From Dioscorea cayenensis subsp. rotundata (lineage: Eukaryota > Streptophyta > Magnoliopsida > Dioscoreales > Dioscoreaceae): a DNA stretch of 64,000 nt. The notes below the pieces were generated by a model that searched no databases, was not told the DNA's origin, and saw only the letters and a list, made by a program, of their open reading frames with translations. Made by a program: the position numbers and the translations under genes. Location of the stretch: assembly GCF_009730915.1 (NCBI RefSeq), contig NC_052475.1, forward strand, positions 62,001 to 126,000, read 5' to 3'. Shown here piece by piece: positions 1 through 11,200 of the stretch. How positions within the stretch are numbered: the first letter of the stretch is position 1; each line of letters opens with the position of its first letter.

Positions 1-51
1 AATCCTAGCTGGTGCGTACCCATTAATTTTTTTTTATGTTAAATAATCCAG

Positions 52-1132
52 GTTAAAAATGAATTACCAAGTACTCTCAAAGCCTACAGATACCAGCAAC
101 ATAGATGGTCTTGCGGGCCAGCCAATTTGTTCAGGAAAATGGCGTTGGAGATCGCAAGGAACAAGGTCAGTTATCTCTGTAGCCAGAAATGTAGAACTGA
201 TGATATTGGTCTTGTGTGTTTGGCCATTATTAGTGAGGTTATCTAATATGTTATTTGTCTTTCGCGCGCGCGCGTCTTCATGGAATTGCAGAAAGTATCC
301 CTCCTGAAGAAAGTCCATGTTATCTATAATTTCTTCCTGGTTCGGAAGATTGTCGCTCACATCGTTACCTTTGTATTCTACTGCCTGGTGATCCCTGCAA
401 CTGTTTTTAGTTCCTGAAGTCCAAATTCCCAAGTGGGGTTCTGTTTACATCCCTTCAATCATAACACTTCTCAATGCTGTCGGGACTCCCAGGTACTTTA
501 TGCTGGAACCAACTCCAACTGCACTCTGTTTTGCTGTCATTCATTATGAATGCAATGCCATACGTTCATCAGTCCTTTTTCATTTGATTATTATTCTCTG
601 TTTTTGCTTGCTTGATTGATTCATTCATCAAGGACTATATATTATGTCGCATCGCAGGTCTCTTCATCTGATGGTATTTTGGATTCTGTTCGAGAATGTC
701 ATGTCTCTGCATCGGACCAAGGCGACATTCATTGGCCTGCTCGAGGCTGGGCGAGTTAATGAATGGGTGGTCACTGAGAAGCTTGGAGATGCCCTGAAAA
801 CGAAGCTCGGTGCAAAAGCACCCAGAAAACTACGATTCCGTATTGGTGAGAGGTAATATTATATTTATACATAAAAAAAAATAATTATAATGCTTTCTTT
901 ACTGTTTTTGATTTATTTGTTGTATCGTTTCAAGTTAGTTGTAGTCGATAATATATTTCTCTTTACCAGATTACATGTATTAGAGCTGGGGACAGGAGCC
1001 TATCTCTTCTTCTGTGGTTGTTATGACATAGCCTTTGGAAGTAACCATTACTTCATATTCCTCTTCTTGCAAGCTTTTGCATTCTTCATCGTGGGGTTTG
1101 GTTACGTGGGCATCTTCGTCCCTAACGCCTAA
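52..1132 (+). CDS. CSLA: CSLA glucomannan 4-beta-mannosyltransferase, 3' part
   Basis: C-terminal part of a cellulose synthase-like A protein, a Golgi GT2 enzyme that polymerises GDP-mannose (and GDP-glucose) into mannan backbone; the 5' part lies left of the window. Four exons are visible: 52-165, 292-492, 658-852 and 970-1132, all with GT-AG junctions. Exon 1 carries QQHRW (94-108), the Q-x-x-R-W motif of processive GT2 enzymes. The later exons give the conserved CSLA C-terminal stretch ([19 protein letters not shown]) and hydrophobic membrane segments, ending in VPNA-stop at 1130-1132. Exon 292-492 is 201 nt, but splice phases require 200. The extra base sits in a run of five T at 404-408, where four T would restore PATVLVPEV. 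This looks like a one-base consensus error, though a real lesion is possible. Family assignment is strong; which CSLA paralogue is not clear. Confidence 0.9.
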
Positions 1133-1894
1133 ACAAATTGGCTGGCTGGGCACAACGTATTTGTCATCATTAATGTTGCTTCCTGTTGCTGGTGAGCAGT
1201 TTCATCTTCAAGTTGGAGATACGCATGTACCAAGCATGGTAGCCATTTGTCATCATCAAAATGATGGTGAGTAGCTGTAGATAGATAGATACAAGGAGCA
1301 GTCTGGCTTCAATGAAGATAAGGAGCAACCATCATTTTGTTTTATATAGTGATTGATTGTGAATATATATGTTACGAAAAATTGTAAAGATACAGTTGTC
1401 GGCCAGAGTGAGCAGGGATGCCGTGCACTAGCAGTAGCAGCAGTAGAGAGATAAGAGAAAAGGGGGCTACAAAAATTTATGTCAGCATACAGCTTTAGAT
1501 AGTTTGTTATTTATGATTTGCCGTTTACTTATTTTGAGAGGCTTGTGTTCTTCATTTGTGAGAAAAAGGAAGTCAGGTAATAATTCTAAGATGGCTCTGT
1601 GAACCGTTTTTGCCTATCATTTGTTAAGCAGAACAATAATTTAAGACTGAACACAACCAGACAATTTTTTCTTTTTTAATACACTTTTAAACTCTACTGG
1701 TATACAATTATAAAAGCCATTTCAACAGAAATTACGGTACCGAATGAGCTACAGAAGATTATGTGATTGGTCTACCTGTCTAGAGCAAATGAATGTGAGG
1801 GGGAGCCTCAAATAAGCAAACAGAATTACAACACAAGATAATGCTCACAAAATCAATCTTCATAGGAAGTTTCACTTGTCAGTGCCTCTGAAAT
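1133..1894. other. CSLA 3' UTR and intergenic DNA
   Basis: Probable 3' untranslated region of the CSLA gene followed by AT-rich intergenic sequence up to the target site of the large DNA transposon. A short GATA run lies near 1280. No further gene is seen. Confidence 0.5.
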
Positions 1895-3109
1895 TAAGGG
1901 CGTGTTTGGTTCGCCGAAGTGGAAGCCGAAGTGACTGAACCGGTGAGTTCCCAATGACTTCCTTGTGTTTGGTTCGCGGAAGTGGATTCCGAAATGCTGA
2001 TTTCCTCACTTCCAAAACCAACAACTTCTCCATTTGACTTCGGCGAGAAAAATCCAGAAGTCGGGTTTGAACCGGTGACTTCAAATCACGTGGTCCCACG
2101 TGATTATGTTTACACTCACCCTCGCCTTTTTCCCATTTCCCGGGCCACTTCCTGCCTTTTTCCCCATCAACCCGTCTAGGGTTTGCTTCGCCATCTCTCC
2201 GTCTTCCCTCTTCGGCCGCAACCCGGCCTCTTTCTCGTCGTCTACTTCGCCCCTTCATCTCCTCCGGGTGATTGCCCTCTTTTACTTCACCGCTCTCGTC
2301 CTCTCTCTCTCTCGCGTCGACCCGGTCTCTCTACTACCATCTACTTGGTAGCCATCTCTCTTCCCAACGGTTGTGAGCGATGATGTTTATGTGTTTTTAT
2401 TTTTCCAGTTTTTTTCCTTTTTGTTTTTCCTCGCGGTTTGTTGTTGTTTGTTTTCAAGCTTCCATTCTTGTTATTTGAGTACGGATCTGCATGACCATCA
2501 TTTTTTTATGGTTTTTATCATGCAATCTTCATGCCATCGTTTTTCCACAGTTGGGTTTTTCCGTTTAGGTTTTTCCGAGGATGCGAACGTATTTTGTATT
2601 TTTTTCCCTAGGGTTTTATCTTACGTCGTTCTTCTTGTTCCTTATAGATCCGGAAGAACATCAAAGGATTTTTTTATTTTTTTGATTGCTTCGGTCATGA
2701 AGTAATCACCGTACCATGGTTTTTTCCTCATTTTTTTCTTTAAGTTTTTCTGAGGATGCGAATGTGTGTGTGTATTTTTTTTATGGGTTTGTCTTGCCCC
2801 ATTCTTTTTTCTAGATCTACAAGAACATCAATTTTTTCCATTGTTCGATCCTAGGGTATTTATCATGTTAGCTTCTTATCTTACTATCAATTTTTTAGGG
2901 GTTTGATATGCCGTGTGTGTATTTTTCCAGGGTTTCATTCAACCGTTCTTCTTTTTCCTTACAGATATGCAACAACATTAATTTTTTTTCCAGCTAAATC
3001 TAGTTTATTTGATATTGCAACAACATTAAATTTTCTCCTTACTTTTCTTATTTTACTAAGTTGCAGTTGTTCACGGCCTGTAATTTGCCATGTTTAATTA
3101 TGAAGATGC

Positions 3110-4500
3110 ATTTTCCACTTATCTGATTTATGATCTTATTTTTGTATGACAATCAAAGCAAGTTATTTCATTGTTGCCTTTTTTTTTTTTTTTGCTTTCC
3201 TGATGTAACCAAAGCATGTTCTAGCTTTGGTTTGAATGTTATTCTCATCCTTTGTTTAATTTTGTAGATGCATTACCTCTTATCTGATTTATGCTCTTAT
3301 TTTTGTATGGCAATCATACCATGTTATTTCATTGTTGGCTTTTAATTTCATCTTCCTGATGTAACCATAGCATGTTCTAGCTTTGGTTTGAATTTTATTC
3401 TCATCGTTTGTTAATTGTGAAGCTGCATTTCCTATTATCTGATTTATGATCTTATATTTGTATGCAAATCATAGCATGTTATTTCATTGTTAGCTTTTAT
3501 TTTTATTTCCTGATTATTCTCAGCCTTTGTTTACTTTTGAAGATGCACTACCTATTATCTGATTTATGCTCTTATTTTTGTATGCCAATCATACCATGCT
3601 ATTTCATTTGTTGCTTTTTTTTTTTCTTTCCTGATGTAACCATAGCATGTTCTAGCTTTTGGTTTGAGTTTTATTATCAGCCTTTGTTTAATTTTGAAGA
3701 TGCATTACCTCTTATCTGATTCATGCTCTTATTTTTGTATGCCAATCATACCATGTTAGTTCGGTGTTGCCTTTTTAATTTCATATTCTCGATGTAACCA
3801 TAGCATGTTCTAGCTTTGGTTTGAATTTTTATTCTCGACCTTTTGTTTAAATTTGAAGATGCATTACCTCTTATCCGATTCATGCTCTTATTTTTTTGTA
3901 TGCCAATCATACCATGTTAGTTCGGTGTTGGCTTTTTAATTTCATCTTCCCTGATGTAACCATAGCATGTTCTAGCTTTGGTTTGAGTTTTTATTATCGA
4001 CCCTTTGTTTAATTTTTGAAGATGCATTACCTCTTATCCGATTCATGCTCTTATTTTTTTGTATGCCAATCATACCATGTTAGTTCGATGTTGCCTTTTT
4101 AATTTCATATTCCGATGTAACCATAGCATGTTCTAGCTTTTGGTTTGAATTTTTATTCTCAGCCTTTGTTTAATTTTGAAGATGCATTACCTCTTATCTG
4201 ATTCATGCTCTTATTTTTGTATGCCAATCATACCATGTTAGTTCAGTGTTGGCTTTTAATTTCATCTTCCTGATGTAACCATAACCATAGCATGTTCTAG
4301 CTTTGGTTTGAATTTTATTCGCAGCCTTTGTTTAATTTTGAAGATGCATTACCTCTTATCTGATTCATGCTCTTATTTTTGTATTCCAATCATACCATGT
4401 TAGTTCAGTGTTGGTTTTTAATTTCATCTTCCTGTTGTAACCATAGCATGTTCTAGCTTTGTTTTGAATTTTATTATCAGCTTTTGTTAATTTTGAAGCT
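3110..4500 (+). repeat. Tandem array, about 160-bp unit, about eight copies
   Basis: The landmark GTAACC(A)ATAGCATG recurs at about 3205, 3361, 3635, 3794, 3955, 4117, 4275 and 4437, a spacing of 156-162 bp except for one interval of 274 bp that holds a unit lacking the landmark. Each unit carries TTCTAGCTTTGGTTTGA, then a TTTGTTTAATTTTGAAG stretch and GCATTACCTCTTATCTGAT. Units differ by a few substitutions and T-run lengths. The last unit runs directly into the transposase C-terminal exon at about 4500, so the array may be an expanded intron. Confidence 0.9.
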
Positions 4501-4502
4501 GC

Positions 4503-4706
4503 TTTTGTTGCATATTGCATAACTACATAGCAGGTGTCGACCCAAATGATATACTTTTGGAAGAAGGAATCACTCAACATGATAACCAAATTATGTCATC
4601 ACAACCCCGATCACAACGAGAACAGCGAGAAGAAAATCGACAATGGATTGAACTCAGAGACAAGATAGCGCATGACATGTGGGATCGATATAGTGGATTT
4701 GTGTGA
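4503..4706 (+). pseudogene. PIF/Harbinger transposase, C-terminal exon only
   Basis: Reading + from about 4503 gives a CCILHNYIAGVDPNDILLEE motif, the CC-x-LHN-x-I signature near the C-terminus of plant PIF/Harbinger (HARBI1-type) nucleases, then a polar stretch and a tail ending RDKIAHDMWDRYSGFV before a TGA stop. Harbinger transposases cut and paste elements with TWA target duplications, matching this element's ends. An AG acceptor at about 4498 fits a spliced last exon. No DDE-bearing exon is found upstream; that space is filled by the tandem array. It is a remnant that cannot give an active enzyme alone. Confidence 0.8.
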
Positions 4707-5109
4707 TCAGTACTTATAGTTTGTTATGGGTACTAGTAAGGACATCTTTATCGTTGCATGCTTTCTTATTGCCAATTTGATTTTTTTTCCCTTAACGTAC
4801 AATGTCTGGACTACATGTTCTGTTTAAATTCTTCACTTTCCTTTCGTGGTTTATTTTGCTTATTCCTTGTATTTTTTTTTTACTTTGAACCACTTGATAT
4901 GTCTTTCTTTTTTTTTCATGGACAACACAATCATACCATGTGTTCTTTTTATGTTTCACCCGATTGCTGTTAATAATAGGTCTGTTCTTTTCGTGTTTCA
5001 CTTGTTTGCTGATAATCAATTCTGTAAAATGTCGTTATTTTCTTTTCATTAAACTTGATTTCTGAAATCTTAATTCATTGTGTTGTTAATGTTGACCTAT
5101 TGAGATGGG

Positions 5110-5640
5110 GCATTCTTGTTCATGTTTCACTCGAATGCACAATATCATAGTTCTGTCCTTTGCATGTTATTTCATTGTTTACCATGTTAATTAAGTATGT
5201 GAACCGCCATTATATTCTTCTCATAAATCTTGATTTCTGAAATCTTATTTGTTTCTGTTGCTAATATTGCCCTTTTGATTTCTTGTATCCTCATTTTTTC
5301 CACTGGATTCAGATGATGCATTCTTATCATGTTTCACTCGATTGCACAATAGCGTAGGTCTGTTCTTTGCATGTTATTTCATTGTTTATCATGTTAATCA
5401 ATTCTGTGAACTGTCATTATACTCTTCTAATTAAACTTGATTTACGAAATCTTATTTGTTTTACATTGTTAATATTGATCTTTTTGATTTCTTGATTCCT
5501 CGTATCCTCAGTTTGTTCCTTGGATTGAGATTGTACATTTTTTTTCATGTATAATAATATCATAGGTTTGTTCTTATCATATTTCACTCGATTGATGTTA
5601 ATCATAGAAATCGTTTCTTTTTCATGTTTCAGTTGGTTGT
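5110..5640 (+). repeat. Tandem array, about 210-250-bp unit
   Basis: The phrase (G/A)TTTCACTCGA recurs at about 5124, 5331 and 5581. Between the copies are parallel blocks (a CATTGTTTA-CATGTTAAT segment, a CTTGATTT-x-TGAAATCTTA segment and a TATCCTCA segment). These are diverged copies of a second repeat inside the Harbinger-like element. Confidence 0.7.
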
Positions 5641-5654
5641 CATAACCAATTCCG

Positions 5655-6065
5655 TAAATTGTCAATATATTGTTTTTCATTATGCTTGATCCGTGAAATA
5701 ATTCGAGAAATGTTGTGTTTCTTCCCTGTTGATTTGTTTATTCCTTCTATCCTCATTTTTCTTCACCCGGAAGCAGATTGGGTGCATTTCTAGAATTGTC
5801 AATATATTGTTTTTCATTATGCTTGATCTGTGACATAATTCATCTTGTGTTGTGTTTTTTCCCTGTTCATTTGTTTATTCCTTCTATCCTCATTTTCTTC
5901 ACCCGGAAACAGTTGGGTGCATTTCTGTAAATTGTCAATATATTGTTTTCATTATGCTTGATCTGTGAAAATTTTCATCTTGTGTTGTGTTTTTCCCCTG
6001 TTGATTTGTTTATTCCTTCTATCCTCATTTTCTTCACCCGGAAATAATTGGGTGCATTCCTTTTC
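5655..6065 (+). repeat. Tandem array, about 136-bp unit, three copies
   Basis: GTCAATATATTGTTTT starts at about 5661, 5798 and 5934, a regular 136-137 bp spacing. Each unit also has TTATGCTTGATC, a TTTGTTTATTCCTTCTATCC block and TTCACCCGGAA followed by TTGGGTGCAT. This third array lies near the 3' half of the element. Confidence 0.85.
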
Positions 6066-6149
6066 ATGTATGACAATATCATAGGTCTATTCACCTGCTG
6101 ATCTCTTGATTCCTTGTATGCTCATTTTGTTTTCTCAGAATATGTTGAT

Positions 6150-6265
6150 ACGTTCAGGTGTTTGATTATCTGCAGTTTCGTGAGAACGAGGCAAGAGGAT
6201 TCCTAGTCAAAGATATGGAACTGAGGAAGGATTGGATCGAACAATTTCTGTCGAGGATGGAATGA
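6150..6265 (+). pseudogene. Possible exon of a transposon accessory (Myb-like) protein
   Basis: After a CAG acceptor near 6161 there is an open stretch with charged, helical composition (NEARGFLVKDMELRKDWIEQ) that stops at TGA 6263-6265. Many Harbinger elements carry a second, Myb/SANT-like gene whose C-terminus is helical and charged, so this could be its last exon. No Myb repeat is visible, so the call is weak. Other short open stretches at 6560-6655 and 7013-7180 are not recognised. Confidence 0.3.
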
Positions 6266-7449
6266 CGAGATCCTGCATTCTACTTCCTACTTATTTCATT
6301 GCATGTCCCTGCATTTCATGCATCATAACTGACTCATGTTTTGATACGGAGTGACCCAGCAAGTGATATCTTGCTGTCGTTAGCGTCCGTTATGCATTTA
6401 ATTTGTTTTTGGCTTTTACGCATTTCATGCTCTTGACATGTGTATGTTGTTGAGACCTAGTTGTATTCCTGTTGCTATGCCATGTTTGGATATTTGTGTG
6501 TTTGTTACTAACATGGCTATCTTTCTTTTGTTTTTGTTCGTATTTCAGGTTATGGTATAATGGCAATGATGAAAGGCAAGTGTGACATTGCACTGAGGCA
6601 CACGCGTTTTATGGGACAAAAACCAGATTGGGGCGCTGGCGGGGCAAAAATGACTGGTAGTTCATTGCCAATCTTTTGCAGCCATTGCGTATCTCATTTG
6701 GTAATTGGTTCCCTATGTATTTTCCCGTTTCTAAATCTATGGATGTATTTGTTTATATGAGTGTGGCGAGGCAATCAGGAGGCACTTGCTGCCACCATTG
6801 CAGCCACCTTGTATAGTTTGTAGTCGCTTCGGTTGTTTTTACATAAACTATAATGCCAATGAATGTGCATAATGTCACTCTTGCTATTACCTGAGCCATG
6901 CCAAGAAGACAGGACTTGCTTCGGACACAAGGCAGACATGTAAGCAGATTATATGTTCATTATATGTTTAATTTTGGATATTATCTGATTTTAATTGCAA
7001 TTACACTTGTAGGATCTGATTTATGAGGCATGTGGATGGGTTCCTTTGAGATACTACAAATACAGTTGTTCAGACAAAACAATGTTGGGGTCTTCTATTC
7101 AAAAATCTGAGGCTGGAAAACTGGGTTCGCAGTGCTTTTGTTGTTTTCGCAAAACTTTTGAAATCAAGACAGTGATGGTTGCATGTATTGGTAGATTCAA
7201 ATTGTTATGTCTGTATGTTTTCACTCACCATCTGTTTGGTAACTATTTGAACAAATGATAGATCATGCTGAATTTGTATGGCTTTTGTAGTGAAGTATGT
7301 ATGTTCCGAATTTCGTATTTTCTTAATTTCAATGGGTTTTTTAGCAACACAGCTATTTGTTGCTTAAATGAAGCAATCCAGTCTATCATCCTATTTTTTG
7401 TCTTGGTGCATAGTAATGTATGGGTGATTGGAAAATATAAACAAAAGTT

Positions 7450-7830
7450 TCAAAGATGATAATTAAGGATTGTCTTATTTTCTTACAAATATACAGGTTC
7501 CAAGTATTTTTTTTAATTACCATATGTAAATTTATTATATATATTTAAGTTGGTAATAGTTTGCAAAACTGGATATATAACTTGTACTTAGGAAAACAAT
7601 TAGCAGACAGCAATTTCAATTTAAACATCATAATGCTAAAAAAAAATTAGAAGAAAGTATTAAGTCTTATAAAGTAATACATGCCTTAATTATGGGTTAT
7701 AAGAAAACAAACAAAATTAATTCAATTAAAAATGTATTAATAAAAATAACCGAATTTATCATTAAATATGTTAATATGCAATGTTATATGAATAAAAAAT
7801 AACCTATATAACCAAGATGGGGTAACCTCA
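7450..7830. other. AT-rich tail inside the Harbinger-like element
   Basis: Very AT-rich sequence with poly-A and poly-T runs between the last open stretch and the right sub-terminal GAAGTG repeats. No gene is seen. Confidence 0.6.
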
Positions 7831-8271
7831 CCTCTATACCGAAGTGGTGTTCATAGACCCACTCGTGTTACTCAAACACAGAAACTACTGAAGTGATGTA
7901 TTCCAGATTTTTATTTCCACCACCAAACACCTGAAGTGGTTACTGAAGTGGGGATTTCCCTCTCAACCAAACACATGGAAGTCAAGACTTCTAAATGAAA
8001 TTCACACTTTCACTGAAGTGATGTTTTCAGACTTCCCCCACTTCGGACTCTCACTTCCTAACCAAACACACCCTAAGCATCGTGAACAGAGGTGAGCGCA
8101 CATCAACTGCTGCAGCAAATGCTGGTGAAAGAGGTTAATTATATCACATGCTCTTACTACTGCTCATGTATTTTCAGAGGGAGATCCGGTCACCAGCAAT
8201 GGTATCACAACTCTTCCAAGCGCACTCCAGGCTGAAGCTTGGAACTAGAATTTCTTTAACATGTTCATTTT

Positions 8272-11200
8272 TCAAGTAAAGAGCATCTTAAGCTCCTCTA
8301 TTCTTGCTGTTCGAACCTCCTGATCAGTTAGAGCTCCAGATATCATCCTCTGTTTCCGTGCCTGCACAACTTCCATCCTTTCCTCAACTGTCCCCTGAAG
8401 GTTAATATCAGCAGATCAGTTACAACTTGCACAAAAATAAAACTATTGCAGATGACTTAACAATACTGTTAAAGCCTTTAGAGTATTTAAGTAATTGAAA
8501 ACAAAAATACATTTGAAATCTTATTTCACAATGGGTAGCAGTTAGTGGGTTGGCTAGGGCTACTTGTTTGTGGGGCTTATTTGTTTCACTGCACCATTTG
8601 TCTATGGCCACACCCCAAATATGGTAATAGCCTTGACAAAACAATATTGATATGAAGAAGAGGACACCAACAAAATTTCTTTAGCTGGGCATGGTGTTAA
8701 CTCAGTCCAACTCTCTCTTTCATCAGGGAATGGATAAGCCTAAGTGGATTATGAAGATTGTTGAGAGCTGGTTTTCAGTTTTAATTTCTGTTCTCTTACT
8801 TTTATTTTCTTTTTTCTGGTCTGTTGTTTCTTGTCCAGGGGATTTTCTTGTTTTGTTTTTGAATTTTTCTTGTAATATCTCTTCTTAACGGACTGTCTAA
8901 TATAATCAGTACCTTCACAATAAACCTCCTGATTGAGACACTTTTAGTTTGACCAATACGATGTATGCGCATGACAGCCTGCTCCTCAACAGCTGGGTTC
9001 CACCAAGGATCCTACAGGAAATATAAATCGTAAATTCACACATTAAACTACAAGCACATCATAGTATCTTTCAACCGTTCAACAAGTTGTTTTGGCTTCC
9101 ATTAAATACCATAGTCATGAAACAAATAGATAGATAAAATGTCTTCAACATTAGCTTTACCAACCTTGATTTGCGATCATGCAAAAGAAAGAGAAATGAA
9201 GGATTAGCTTCAGAAATTTTTAACTGAAAATAAATATTAGATACAAACCAAATATATCTCATGCAAGATTGATTCAACCTAAAAACTTAAGCTGATACGA
9301 TGAGACCCAAACTATTCAAATCACATCAACCGGTGAGGGATTATTACTTACTCTTATATATATCTTTAATACATGCTAGTCTATTTTAGTCAGTTGCATA
9401 GCAAACAAAGTAATTAACCAAGCTTGATACCATAATAAATACAAGCTAAACATATATGTGCTTGATTTAACCCAAAGACTTGTAATTGTCATGAATACTT
9501 TGCAAGGTTCATTATAAGGTTAAAAGGAATAATACATGCAATATCTATCTTTAGCCTGGTACTACCTGGTGTTTATAGATTCAAACACCACAAATATTAT
9601 AACGATTAGTCAAACTTCACATACCAAGAGGAAGGCATTGGTTGCTGCAGTAAGGTTTATCCCCACACCACCGGCTTTCAAAGACATCAATAGTACCTAA
9701 AACAGTAAACAGATAAAAAAAAGTTAAAACAGAAAACCAAGAAAGAAGCAACTGAGTCAATGATATGATGACAAACCAAAATGTTCTCATCCTCAGTAAA
9801 CTGACTAATTATTTTCTCTCGTTGTTGTTGATTTGATGTCCCATCCAAACGAACAAATTTGAGATTGCTTCTGGAACCAGAAACATGCAACAATTTTAGC
9901 ATTCTAATCTACAAAGTAAACAAAAGATGATGGAAGAAGTGCTAATATACTTTCACCCAATCCTTGTGTACACAAAAACTACTCTTTCAAGGACTTCCAA
10001 TTTTCAAATATATTATCAATACACTAACATTCCACCATTTTCTATTAACGTTTCTCTCCTGCGTCTAACTTGTAGTTTACTGAAGTTTTTGCTTATTAAA
10101 AAGGCAATCTCTTATTATATGCGGATTTATAGAAAAACTGTATTTTACCGAGAAAGGGGGATTTGCAGAAGATCCAAAAAAGCAGTCCATTGACTGAAGA
10201 CAATGCTTTTTGAACCCGCGATGACTGAAGCTTTTCCAGTTCTTGCAGTAAAACAGAAACCTTGGTGGATTCCACCCAATTCTTCTCAATGTCAATCTGA
10301 AAAAGCGGCTTTCAGTAGGTGCAGTAATAAGGTCTTGCTTGTTAATCACTTTCCTGTAGACACAAGCACAATCACTTTCCTGTTATGCTTACGTACAATG
10401 AAGTACAAGGGCATGAATAAAATCCTCACAATAAAAGAATAAATAGACACAAATGAAACAGCAGGATACCTACAAACAGGACAAAGACCAGCCGTTGTAC
10501 TTCGCCAGCTAGCTAATAGGCATTCTCGACACAAACGATGAGCACAAGGTGTTAAAACTGCATCTTCAAAAGCTTCAAGGCATATAGGACATTCTCCTTC
10601 GCCTTTACGCAGCTCTTCCACAACTTCCTTAACATATGCCTTTGAAGGGATAATGTTAGAATCTCCACTGGAGTCCTTGGCAACCTTTAGGAAATGCTTT
10701 GCAAGCTTATTAAGGTCTGCATATTCTTGCGTGTCACCACGACTGGCCATATTAGAATTCCATAAATTAAAGAAAACAAAAATATCACCAAATATTAATG
10801 GTGTATTAGTAGTGCCCACAGGATCCAATTAAATAAACATATCAAAAGAAAAGCAGTGTTCTATCTACATGCAATTTAGAATTACATTAATCTTGGTAAT
10901 CAATAATAAGTAGGCAAACCATGCTGTTAAGAAGGCAATAAATAAATAAAGAAGTTTCATTCCATGCGTGAAGACACAAAGGCATTGAATGGCATTAGTT
11001 ATGAAAAATATCACCACAGTTCAATTTCACAGGCTACAGACTTCAGCATGAAAACTAGGAATAATCTGAGCAAACTACTATTAAGTTTCCTTTAGGGTAG
11101 ACATTTACGGTACATAGTGAGCATATCTATGGAATGCATCTTGCATCCCCTTGCCTCAGAAGAAATTAAGTATGAAAGGGAGAAGTATTAAGAGTCTGTC

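Larger units (their letters stand above)
1898..8073 (+). mobile_element. PIF/Harbinger-like DNA transposon, 6.2 kb, degenerate
   Basis: The ends are imperfect terminal inverted repeats: GGGCGTGTTTGGTT at 1898 and the complement of AACCAAACACACCC ending at 8073, one mismatch in 14, with looser similarity continuing to about 35 bp. The element is flanked by TAA at 1895-1897 and 8074-8076, the three-base target duplication of PIF/Harbinger/Tourist elements. The sub-terminal 130 bp at both ends repeat GAAGTG or its complement many times, as expected of transposase-binding sites. The inside holds three tandem arrays, a transposase C-terminal exon on the + strand (4503-4706) and a possible second coding fragment (6150-6265). 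Most of the DDE domain is missing, so the copy is non-autonomous. It sits between CSLA and RAD5A without disrupting either coding region. Confidence 0.85.

Noticed and set aside
59-307. Open frame at the CSLA first exon with a Met start
   Set aside because: It is the CSLA exon read in another frame and through an intron. The frame with QQHRW and GT-AG boundaries is the real one.
3110-4500. CRISPR-like array
   Set aside because: Units are about 160 bp with no short repeat and unique spacer pattern, and this is plant nuclear DNA within a transposon.
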